In this document: piece after piece, positions 1 to 5,591 of the stretch
How positions within the stretch are numbered: the stretch's first letter is position 1
How the letters are laid out: each line of letters opens with the position of its first letter
Source: an uncultured Bacilli bacterium
GTDB lineage: Bacteria > Bacillota_I > Bacilli_A > RF39 > UBA660
NCBI GenBank assembly: GCA_910586295.1
Contig: CAJUGE010000031.1
Span: 1 to 6,666 of the forward strand
Length of the DNA stretch: 6,666 bases
Direction of reading: 5' to 3'
Notes under the pieces: model-generated
Told to the model about the DNA's origin: nothing
The model's input: the letters and a program-made list of their open reading frames with translations, nothing else
The model's database searches: none
Translations under genes and position numbers: made by a program

Positions 1-753
1 TGCATATAGTAGTCTTACACTTCCGTTTCCATTGATTCTGATTATTCTCCATTTTGCTCCTGCAAAACTTACCCAGTTATTTGGATTTCCTGTGAAATAG
101 TAACTTGTTCCACTAAATGATCCACTTGCATCATAATCTGTTGCTGTATGTAATGCTGTTGCCCCGTATACACTACTAAAGTTTGGTCTTGCTCCACTAC
201 TTGGATATGCTGCTTTGATTGTATCTGCTAATGTTGGAGCAGTAAACTGTTCTATAGCTAATGTTCCACTTAACTTTTGTCCCATATCGTCTGACTGGTC
301 TTCTTCTGAATTCCTATAAATAAATTCTACTGTATATTCTTGTGTTTCTCCTGAATTTATTTCTATATTTTCTGCTAATATCTTATCTGAGGCTGTAGGA
401 CTTTTTGGTATATCTACATATTCAGTCATATTGTAGCCATTTGGGCTAGTTATTTTGTATTGTAAATATCCCTCGGTTACAAATGTATTAATTAAATCTT
501 TGAATATTATATTGTAAACGTATTTTCCTGCTCCTTCATTTTTTACACTAAATGTTTTTGAATCGCTCCATCCTGGCTCTATATTAGTTCCTCCAAGTTG
601 CATGTTGTCTGTAAATATTATTTTTAATTCCTTTGCTTTAGCCGATATTGGTGTACCTTTACCAACTATTTTTCTTGTAAAATAAGCATAACTAAACCCT
701 AACGAAACCAATAACATTAAAGTGATTGTTACTATAATTATTCTTTTCTTCAT
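1..753 (-). CDS. TasA/SipW-substrate-like exported surface protein (3' end beyond window)
   Basis: This leftward gene begins with ATG at 753 and stays open for 251 codons to the window edge, so its C-terminus is missing. GAGGAG at 760-765, six bases before the ATG, fixes the start. The N-terminus is a signal peptide: MKKR, a hydrophobic stretch at residues 5-20, then SYA-YFT, a likely cleavage site after Ala23. Residues 40-170 look like the beta-rich TasA/camelysin fold exported through a SipW-type signal peptidase: PGWSDSKTF at 60-68, VKNEG at 70-74, LQYKI at 97-101, INSGETQEYTVEF at 132-144 and SGTLAIEQF at 162-170. Residues 171-251 form a second region ending with KWRIIRINGNGSVRLLY, a motif I associate with surface proteins of uncultured Bacilli. 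The likely role is a cell-surface or matrix-fibre protein; this is inferred from the N-terminal half. No sipW-like peptidase gene lies in the window. Exact function unknown. Confidence 0.8.
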   Translation of the reverse strand, partial: MKKRIIIVTITLMLLVSLGFSYAYFTRKIVGKGTPISAKAKELKIIFTDNMQLGGTNIEPGWSDSKTFSVKNEGAGKYVYNIIFKDLINTFVTEGYLQYKITSPNGYNMTEYVDIPKSPTASDKILAENIEINSGETQEYTVEFIYRNSEEDQSDDMGQKLSGTLAIEQFTAPTLADTIKAAYPSSGARPNFSSVYGATALHTATDYDASGSFSGTSYYFTGNPNNWVSFAGAKWRIIRINGNGSVRLLYA

Positions 754-781
754 TTTTTACTCCTCTACTCTCTATAATTAC

Positions 782-810
782 ATTTTAACCTTTAGAATTG
801 TTGTTGTCAA
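782..810 (-). promoter_or_regulatory. Sigma-A type promoter of the TasA-like gene
   Basis: Reading the minus strand, TTGACA (805-810) and TAAAAT (782-787) are separated by exactly 17 bases. The start point would fall near 775, giving a leader of only about 20 nt with the GAGGAG ribosome site inside it. A long A-rich stretch lies just upstream of the -35 box. The gene therefore seems to be transcribed on its own and not by read-through from the operon to its right, which ends in a terminator at 865-898. Confidence 0.75.
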
Positions 811-864
811 TTATATTTTATAAACATTTTTTTTACTTTTATCGACGTTTTATAACAAAAAAAT

Positions 865-898
865 AAAACTACTTAGCACTATACCTAGTAGTTTTTTT
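865..898 (-). terminator. Intrinsic terminator of the rnjB-like/desulfurase/thiI operon
   Basis: Eight base pairs, AAAACTAC (865-872) with GTAGTTTT (888-895), are followed across a single bulged base by TAG/CTA (874-876 with 885-887), around an 8-base loop. On the minus strand the stem is followed by TTTTATTTTTTTG, a good U-tract. On the plus strand it is also followed by T residues (892-898), so it could work in both directions. It lies about 120 nt beyond the thiI stop and just beyond the possible small gene at 869-979, whose TAG stop is inside the 3' arm. Confidence 0.8.
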
Positions 899-979
899 AT
901 AATCGTTTAACAATCTATCTTTCTCTTGTTTTTCATAACCAAAGTTTCCTCTTACATTATCCAAAAGTTTGCTCATCAT
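869..979 (-). CDS. Possible small protein gene at the operon end (36 codons)
   Basis: Between the thiI stop and the terminator lies an open frame beginning ATG-ATG (979 and 976) and ending TAG at 869-871. It would make a hydrophilic, highly charged peptide of 35-36 residues, starting MMSKLLDNVRGNFGYEKQ and ending KKTTRYSAK, with no membrane segment. GGTGAT directly before the double ATG matches the end of 16S rRNA and suits the second ATG (976). The frame is the same as thiI's and stays open for 13 codons between the thiI stop and the first ATG, so stop read-through would add a 49-residue tail to ThiI. The stop lies in the terminator stem, so the reading frame fills the space between thiI and the transcript end. 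I recognise no family. It could be a real small gene or a chance frame in AT-rich DNA. Confidence 0.45.
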   Translation of the reverse strand: MMSKLLDNVRGNFGYEKQEKDRLLNDYKKTTRYSAK

Positions 980-1018
980 ATCACCATTAATATTATAAGC
1001 AATTATGGTATTTTTATA

Positions 1019-2194
1019 CTAAAGATAGTCTTCTTCTAAAGATTCTTCATTTAAATCTAAAGTTATAATATTTTTAATAGCTTCATCCAATAAAGTAAAG
1101 GTAAAATTATCTTCTTGTTTTTTCGCAACATCTAAAACAGGATTAATTACTGGATGTGGTGGAACAAAGATAGTGCAACAATCTTCATATGGTAATATGC
1201 TGATATCATAACTTCCTATCTGTTTTGCAATAGAAATTATTTCTAGTTTATCATATGAAGCTAGTGGTCTTATTATAGGATAATTAGTTACATCGTTAAC
1301 AACTTTAATACTAGTTAGTGTCTGACTAGCCACTTGTCCGATTGATTCGCCATTAACTATTGCATTACACTTATATTTTTTAGCAACTCTCTCTCCTATT
1401 CTATACATCATCCTTCTCATCATAGTTATCATATATTCTGGTGTCATTTCTTTATAGATAGTTTCTTGTATTTTAGTAAATGGCACTACATATAGTTTTC
1501 CATTGTTACCAAAGTTTTTTAATATTTTGGCTAAATCTATGACTTTTTGTCTTGCTTCTAGACTAGTGTGTGGTAAACTCTCAAAATATATAAAATCTAA
1601 TTTCACTCCACGTTTCATAGTTAAATAACCTGCGACTATGCTATCTAATCCACCACTAAGCATAAGAAGTGCTTTTCCCAAAGTTCCTGTAGGATACCCA
1701 CCTTTACCTTTTATTCCTTCTGAATATACATAAACTCCTTCTTTTCTTATCTCTATATTTACATTAATATCAGGGTTATGTACGTCCACATTAAGATTAT
1801 TAATATTTTTAAGTAAGTAAGCTCCAACTTGTTTTGATAAATCCATACTTTTGATTGGATACGTTTTATCACTTCTATTAGTTATTACTTTGAAGCTCGA
1901 ATTTTCTTTTATTACTTTAGTAGAAAGTAAACAAATATTTTCAAAAGTATTATTTTCATCATAATAACACTCTACTACTTCGTGTATACCAAATACTTTA
2001 GTTAGTCTATTTTGAACTTCTGTTAAAACATTTTCATTAACTATAATGAACATTCTAAAATAATCTTTCGTTATAACAGGATTAAAATCTTTAATAGTAT
2101 TTTTAATATTATCTTCTAATATTCTAATGAAGAAATTTCTATTATCTTTTTTTGTTGTTAACTCAGCATATTTTATCATTATTAATTTTTTCAT
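1019..2194 (-). CDS. thiI: ThiI, tRNA uridine-8 4-sulfurtransferase
   Basis: ThiI activates uridine 8 of tRNA by adenylation and replaces its oxygen with sulfur from a cysteine desulfurase persulfide, giving 4-thiouridine; in many bacteria it also supplies sulfur for the thiamine thiazole. The protein has an N-terminal ferredoxin-like part (about 1-60), a THUMP RNA-binding domain (about 60-165, including VDVHNPDINVNIEIR) and a PP-loop ATPase domain with SGGLDS at 180-185 and MKRG after it. ESIGQVASQT and YEDCCTIFVPPHP near residues 283-348 are ThiI signatures; one of the paired cysteines (339-340) is the likely sulfur-accepting residue. There is no C-terminal rhodanese domain, as in Bacillus and unlike E. 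coli. I chose ATG at 2194 (391 residues) because AGGTG at 2201-2205 lies six bases upstream; the GTG at 2203 overlaps that site. It is the last long gene of the operon, 23 nt after the desulfurase. Confidence 0.96.
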   Translation of the reverse strand: MKKLIMIKYAELTTKKDNRNFFIRILEDNIKNTIKDFNPVITKDYFRMFIIVNENVLTEVQNRLTKVFGIHEVVECYYDENNTFENICLLSTKVIKENSSFKVITNRSDKTYPIKSMDLSKQVGAYLLKNINNLNVDVHNPDINVNIEIRKEGVYVYSEGIKGKGGYPTGTLGKALLMLSGGLDSIVAGYLTMKRGVKLDFIYFESLPHTSLEARQKVIDLAKILKNFGNNGKLYVVPFTKIQETIYKEMTPEYMITMMRRMMYRIGERVAKKYKCNAIVNGESIGQVASQTLTSIKVVNDVTNYPIIRPLASYDKLEIISIAKQIGSYDISILPYEDCCTIFVPPHPVINPVLDVAKKQEDNFTFTLLDEAIKNIITLDLNEESLEEDYL

Positions 2195-2217
2195 CAACAT
2201 CACCTATTTTATTTTTG

Positions 2218-3339
2218 TTATTTAAGTAACAGTTCATTATACACTTTATCAAATGCTAACAAGAATTTATCTATTTCGTTTTCTGTTGTATGATGACTTA
2301 TGCTTATTCTTATACTTGTTGTACTTATATTTTTGTCGGATGTTATAGCATTCAACGTAGTGCTTTCTTCTAAACTAGAGCAAGCAGTTGTTGTACTTAT
2401 ACATATTCCTTCTTTTTCAATTGCTCTTACAAATGTTTCACTTTTTATTTTTAATAAACTTAGATTAAATATATGCGGAATACAAAGGTGATTAGAGTTA
2501 ATATGGATATTATACTCTTTTAAACCATGTTCTAGTTTGTCTCTTAATCTTTTTACTTTTTCTATATTTTTATCAAGATTTTCTGTAGCAATTCTTATTC
2601 CTTTAGAAAAACTTACCATTAATGGTAATGCAGGAGTTCCACCCCTAAATGGAGTATTATCAGTTAATCCGTATATAAGTGGTTCTATAGAAAGATTGTT
2701 TCTTTTATATAGCAAGCCTATTCCTTTTGGAGAATATATTTTATGTGCACTAAAAGATGCTAAATCTACATCATTTAAGTTTATTTTCATTTTTCCTAAA
2801 GCTTGTGTCATATCACTATGAAATATTGTAAGTTTATTTTTCTTATTTATTATTTGTCTTATTGTTTTTAGTGGTGCTTTATAACCAACTTCACTATTTA
2901 CTGCACATATACTTATTAATATTGTTTCATTATTTATTAGATTTTCTAAATCTTTCATATCTAGTGATCCATCTTGGTTTATTTTTACATAGCTAACTTT
3001 AAATCCTTGAGTTTCCATATATTCGAATGTTTCTAATACACTTTTATGTTCTAATTTACTTGTTATAATATGTTTCCCACGTGATGAATATTTGTAACAT
3101 ACTCCTTTAATTGCAGTGGCATTAGATTCACTTGCACCAGAAGTGTAGATTATTTCGTTCCATTTACAATTTAAGCATTCCGCAACTTGTTTACTAGCTT
3201 TTAATAATAGCTCTTTGCTTTTAGTACCTAAGTTGTGTATAGAGTTTGCATTCCCTGTAAAATCTCTAGTTACTTTTATGTAAGAGGATAATATTTCTTC
3301 CAAAACAGGTGTGGTAGCACTGTAGTCTAAGTATATCAT
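2218..3339 (-). CDS. nifS: Cysteine desulfurase, NifS/IscS family (NifZ-like, partner of ThiI)
   Basis: A pyridoxal-phosphate enzyme that converts cysteine to alanine and holds the sulfur as a protein persulfide. The 373 residues cover the full class V aminotransferase fold: MIYLDYSATTP at the start, TSGASESNATAIKG at 66-79, EHKS with the cofactor-stacking His98, HSDMTQ at 174-179 with Asp176, and SAHKIYSPKG at 197-206 with the cofactor lysine Lys200. STTTACSS at 315-322 holds the catalytic Cys320. In Bacillus a desulfurase next to thiI (NifZ) is dedicated to 4-thiouridine synthesis; the same pairing here supports that role. AGGTG (3344-3348) overlaps the TAG stop of the upstream rnjB-like gene (3347-3349), leaving only 7 nt between the genes, so translation is probably coupled. 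No iron-sulfur scaffold gene is present, which argues against a housekeeping Suf/Isc role. Confidence 0.93.
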   Translation of the reverse strand: MIYLDYSATTPVLEEILSSYIKVTRDFTGNANSIHNLGTKSKELLLKASKQVAECLNCKWNEIIYTSGASESNATAIKGVCYKYSSRGKHIITSKLEHKSVLETFEYMETQGFKVSYVKINQDGSLDMKDLENLINNETILISICAVNSEVGYKAPLKTIRQIINKKNKLTIFHSDMTQALGKMKINLNDVDLASFSAHKIYSPKGIGLLYKRNNLSIEPLIYGLTDNTPFRGGTPALPLMVSFSKGIRIATENLDKNIEKVKRLRDKLEHGLKEYNIHINSNHLCIPHIFNLSLLKIKSETFVRAIEKEGICISTTTACSSLEESTTLNAITSDKNISTTSIRISISHHTTENEIDKFLLAFDKVYNELLLK

Positions 3340-3346
3340 ACGGCAC

Positions 3347-5011
3347 CTACATTTCTTGAATTACTGTAAGTATCACAGGTTTACTTTCAGTTTTCTTATA
3401 TATAAATGAGCCTATTTCTTCACGTATATCAGTTCTTATTTTTGCATAATCTGCATATTTTCCATTATGTGTATTATTTTTTATTATTTCTAAACTTTTA
3501 GCTTTTATTTCTTCTATAATATCTAAGTTATCTTTTACATAAATAAATCCTCTTGTAACTACTTCTGGACCATTTTTAATTCTTTTATTTCTTTTATCTA
3601 CTGTTGCACTTACTAATATTAAACCATTATTTCCAAGCATTTCTCTATCTTTTAATACTAGTTCTCCTACATCATTACTAGATTTACCATCTATAAGAAT
3701 TGAATCTACTGATATATTTTCTATACATTCTTTAAGTTCGCCATTTTCGAATGTTACAACGTCTCCGTTTTCTTTTAATATTATGTTATCTTTATTCATT
3801 CCAACTTTTTCTGCAAGTTCACCATTTCTTACTTGATAACGATATTCGCCTTTTATTGGCATATAGTACTTAGGATTGAATAGTTTAACCATTAACATCA
3901 AATCTTCACTAGAAGCATGAAGTCTAACACTTTTATCTTTTGGAACATCAAATATGTTAGCACCTTTTATTGCAATATCATTTTTTAGTTTTACACTTGT
4001 TAATTCAATTGCATCATAGCTTGGATCTGCAAAGCAAATTGTATCAGTACTCTCTAGTGTTATATATTTGTCATATCCATTTACTATTCTACTTAGATTA
4101 TAATATGGCATTTCTCTGTCATTTGCTATGAATATTACTGAATTTTTATCTTTTAGATTTGTTAGGTCTCCTATTATGCTTTTATCAACACTTAGGTATC
4201 CTTCATTTATAGACATTTCTACTACATTATGTAGATATTTTCCCATTATCACTACTTTTCTTCCAGTTCCTTTTAGTGAATCAAATATATTTTGCATAGT
4301 CAGTAAGTGTAGAGGAAGTAAACTAAATATTATTCTTCCTTCACTTTTGTCTACAACGTTTCTAAAATATTTATCTAGTTTATGATTAGGGCTTGTGAAT
4401 CCTGGTTTTTCTGAAAAAACACTTTCATTCATCAGTAGTAATACACCTTGTTTACCAATGTAGGCTATTTTTCCTAAGTCCATATCATAGTGTCCATTCA
4501 TTGTTGAGTCTATACAATAGTCTGCCATGTAAATTATACTACCATCTGGTGTATTAATAGAGTATCCTACTGTTTCAGGACTAGAGTGTGTTACACTAAA
4601 TGGAAATATACTAAAATCTTTAAAGTCTATTTTTCTATGAGGTTTTATTATGTGTAAGTTACTTATTTTTACAGGTGCTTCTTCTTGTTCTATTGTGATT
4701 ACTTTTGCTGCATAGTTAGTAGCATATATGTGTATATTTGGAATTGCTTTTACTAATTCATTTATACTTCCAATATTTTCATAATGAGCATGTGATATAA
4801 ATACTCCGACTATTCTTTTTTTGTTTTCTATTAAATAAGTGAAGTCTGGTATTATATAATCTACTCCATACATTTTATCAGAAGCATATTTAAGTCCACA
4901 GTCAAATACTAGTATTTTATTGTTTATTTCTATTACATATAAGTTTTTTCCATTTTCGTTAAGTCCACCTAAGGCGAATACATTTATTTTATTTGTTATT
5001 TTTTTATTCAT
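3347..5011 (-). CDS. rnjB: RNase J family protein, J2-like, probably catalytically inactive
   Basis: The fold is that of RNase J, the metallo-beta-lactamase/beta-CASP ribonuclease of Gram-positive mRNA decay, at the usual length (554 residues). FALGGLNENGKNLYVIE at 12-28, GVDYIIPDFTYL at 49-60, LSRIVNG at 306-312 and the C-terminal ending PVILTVIQEM fit the family throughout. The active site does not: the metal motif HxHxDH is HAHYEN (74-79), TGSQGEP is replaced near 297-302, SGHGGQEE is reduced to LHASSED (364-370), and the His of PIHGEYR is Lys387. His142, Asp164 and one His (365) remain. As I recall it, Bacillus RNase J2 has a similar HGHDEN motif and very low activity, so this is a J2-type partner, further degenerated. 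I chose ATG at 5011 over GTG at 5020: AGTGAGTG lies a few bases before it and the metal ligands then fall at the Bacillus numbers. First gene of the operon. Confidence 0.85.
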   Translation of the reverse strand: MNKKITNKINVFALGGLNENGKNLYVIEINNKILVFDCGLKYASDKMYGVDYIIPDFTYLIENKKRIVGVFISHAHYENIGSINELVKAIPNIHIYATNYAAKVITIEQEEAPVKISNLHIIKPHRKIDFKDFSIFPFSVTHSSPETVGYSINTPDGSIIYMADYCIDSTMNGHYDMDLGKIAYIGKQGVLLLMNESVFSEKPGFTSPNHKLDKYFRNVVDKSEGRIIFSLLPLHLLTMQNIFDSLKGTGRKVVIMGKYLHNVVEMSINEGYLSVDKSIIGDLTNLKDKNSVIFIANDREMPYYNLSRIVNGYDKYITLESTDTICFADPSYDAIELTSVKLKNDIAIKGANIFDVPKDKSVRLHASSEDLMLMVKLFNPKYYMPIKGEYRYQVRNGELAEKVGMNKDNIILKENGDVVTFENGELKECIENISVDSILIDGKSSNDVGELVLKDREMLGNNGLILVSATVDKRNKRIKNGPEVVTRGFIYVKDNLDIIEEIKAKSLEIIKNNTHNGKYADYAKIRTDIREEIGSFIYKKTESKPVILTVIQEM

Positions 5012-5102
5012 TTTTTTCACTCACTTTCTTTTAGGCACAAAAAACCATTTAAGTTTAATTAATGATTTATATTAAATAAATAATAGTTCTTCTGTATGTA
5101 TA

Positions 5103-5131
5103 AATATATCATAAATTAGCAAAATAGTCAA
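5103..5131 (-). promoter_or_regulatory. Promoter of the rnjB-like/desulfurase/thiI operon
   Basis: On the minus strand TTGACT (5126-5131) and TATATT (5103-5108) are 17 bases apart, and TGA directly before the -10 box gives the extended TGN motif. The start point would lie near 5096, leaving an AT-rich leader of about 85 nt before the ATG at 5011 in which I see no clear riboswitch. It is the best promoter match between the hairpin block and the gene. Confidence 0.75.
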
Positions 5132-5151
5132 ACGTATTTATTTTAGGTACA

Positions 5152-5175
5152 TTTTGTTTGTGATTGTAAACAAAA
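5152..5175. promoter_or_regulatory. Inverted repeat upstream of the operon promoter, possible operator
   Basis: TTTTGTTT (5152-5159) and AAACAAAA (5168-5175) are perfect 8-base arms around the 8-base spacer GTGATTGT. The dyad lies 21 bp upstream of the -35 box of the operon promoter, a usual place for an activator site. I cannot assign it to a known regulator; it only partly resembles Rex-type or CcpA-type sites. AT-rich DNA gives such repeats by chance, so confidence is modest. Confidence 0.35.
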
Positions 5176-5208
5176 ACTTTCTTAATAAAAATGCTGAACA
5201 CTATTTGT

Positions 5209-5241
5209 GTAATATTACGCTTAGTCATAGTACTTCTACTA
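5209..5241. repeat. Perfect palindrome and adjacent small hairpin
   Basis: GTAATATTAC (5209-5218) is a perfect 10-base palindrome, and TAGTA-CTTC-TACTA (5228-5241) is a 5-bp hairpin with a four-base loop ten bases further on. Both lie between the operon promoter and the hairpin block. They may belong to a longer leader transcript from the promoter at 5384-5412 or be protein-binding sites; nothing in the sequence decides between these. Confidence 0.3.
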
Positions 5242-5260
5242 ATCATATGTATTATGACAC

Positions 5261-5305
5261 AAAAATGACACCAAGTACACTAAGTAATTAGTGAGACTTG
5301 ATGTC
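5261..5305 (-). terminator. Long imperfect hairpin with U-run, leftward terminator
   Basis: Arms at 5267-5283 and 5288-5305 pair over 15 positions with one C-A mismatch (5271/5301) and one small internal loop (5277 against 5294-5295); the loop is GTAA on the plus strand. Leftward, the stem is followed by A and five T residues (5261-5266). Rightward a T7 run (5314-5320) lies eight bases away and can instead pair with the A-run at 5261-5265, extending the hairpin. Termination leftward is the better fit. Confidence 0.45.
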
Positions 5306-5321
5306 GAACACAATTTTTTTG

Positions 5322-5360
5322 AGGTAGACATTCAAATAAAGAATGCTCCTTTTTTATTTT
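5322..5360 (+). terminator. Rightward terminator-like hairpin
   Basis: AGG-T-AG-A-CATTC (5322-5333) pairs with GAATG-CT-CCT (5341-5350), two single-base bulges interrupting ten pairs, around the loop AAATAAA. It is followed by TTTTTT and ATTTT (5350-5360). No rightward gene ends here, so it would stop antisense or stray transcription before the transposase gene. On the opposite strand the same stem hides a GGAG sequence (5346-5349). Confidence 0.45.
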
Positions 5361-5383
5361 ATGAAGTTTCCTTCACTAGATAC

Positions 5384-5412
5384 ATAATATCATATAATTT
5401 TATTTTGTTCAA
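5384..5412 (-). promoter_or_regulatory. Leftward promoter in front of the hairpin block
   Basis: On the minus strand TTGAAC (5407-5412) and TATTAT (5384-5389) are separated by 17 bases, with TGA before the -10 box (extended -10). The predicted start near 5377 sits next to a GAAA-capped hairpin. It is about 280 bp upstream of the operon's proximal promoter and in the same direction, so it drives either a separate small RNA or a second, longer operon transcript. Confidence 0.5.
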
Positions 5413-5530
5413 TTGTTTTAGCATCTTTTTCAGGATAAGTAAACGAAAAATATAAGAAAAAAGTATTGACACCCATAATAATCGAATAAAAATGATATTT
5501 TTTAATAACTATTTTAATAAAAAACACTTT

Positions 5531-5580
5531 TTTACAAGTAAATTCTCTGTAAATATATTATAATTTATATATTAAGAGGT
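5531..5580 (+). promoter_or_regulatory. Promoter and ribosome site of the transposase gene
   Basis: TTTACA (5531-5536) and TATATT (5554-5559) are 17 bases apart. TATAAT at 5559-5564 overlaps the second box and could be an alternative -10, but with a spacer of 22. AAGAGGT (5574-5580) precedes the ATG at 5592 by 11 bases, a rather wide spacing that would give modest translation, as is common for transposases. Confidence 0.5.
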
Positions 5581-5591
5581 TGTAATATAAT

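Larger units (their letters stand above)
5261..5377 (-). ncRNA. Candidate structured small RNA or attenuated leader, about 117 nt
   Basis: A leftward transcript from the promoter at 5384-5412 would start near 5377 and fold into three successive hairpins. The first, TGAAG-GAAA-CTTCA (5362-5375), has a GNRA tetraloop and begins two or three bases from the predicted 5' end. The second (5322-5350) is a bulged stem. The third (5267-5305) has 15 base pairs in three helices, GACA/TGTC, CAAGT/ACTTG and CACTAA/TTAGTG, and is followed on the minus strand by ATTTTTG, like an intrinsic terminator. Stable 5' stem, dense pairing and U-run end are what a small regulatory RNA looks like. Alternatively it is a leader whose read-through would reach the rnjB-like gene 250 nt downstream. 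I recognise no known RNA family. Confidence 0.4.
5012..5591. other. 580-nt intergenic region between the operon and the transposase gene
   Basis: The two flanking genes diverge from this region. It holds the operon promoter (5103-5131), an operator-like dyad (5152-5175), small palindromes (5209-5218, 5228-5241), a run of three hairpins (5261-5377) with a leftward promoter of their own (5384-5412), a rightward terminator (5322-5360) and the transposase promoter (5531-5559). The part from 5413 to 5530 is very AT-rich; I see nothing definite in it apart from an unpaired TTGACA. I found no convincing protein gene. The left end of the insertion sequence probably lies in 5413-5530, but I could not identify an inverted repeat because the right end is outside the window. 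Confidence 0.6.

Noticed and set aside
2195..2203. GTG (2203) or ATG (2200) start for thiI
   Set aside because: Both overlap or abut the AGGTGAT ribosome site; the ATG at 2194 has a proper six-base spacing.
2300..2821. Rightward open frames of 63 and 94 codons opposite the desulfurase gene
   Set aside because: They are antisense to a gene with clear catalytic motifs and have hydrophobic, low-information translations typical of shadows in AT-rich DNA.
4128..4385. Rightward open frame of 85 codons opposite the rnjB-like gene
   Set aside because: It is antisense to a full-length family member and shows no ribosome site or recognisable motif.
5012..5020. GTG start for the rnjB-like gene at 5020
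   Set aside because: The ATG at 5011 has AGTGAGTG before it and gives the family's usual residue numbering; the GTG is itself part of that ribosome site.
5012..5102. Riboswitch in the leader of the operon
   Set aside because: The leader is short and AT-rich, without T-box, thiamine or SAM consensus elements or a terminator hairpin.
5115..5288. Stop-free rightward stretch of 58 codons over the operon promoter and hairpins
   Set aside because: It has no start codon with a ribosome site near its beginning, overlaps well-supported minus-strand control signals, and resembles no family I know.
5239..5331. 30-residue leftward frame starting MSTSKKLCSTSS inside the hairpin block
   Set aside because: The only GGAG is about 14 bases from the ATG and lies in a stem, the frame crosses the long hairpin and its U-run, and the composition is not protein-like.
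5466..5471. Perfect TTGACA upstream of the transposase gene
   Set aside because: No acceptable -10 box lies 16-18 bases downstream (AAAAAT, AAAATG, AAATGA); the TTTACA/TATATT pair at 5531-5559 is better placed.
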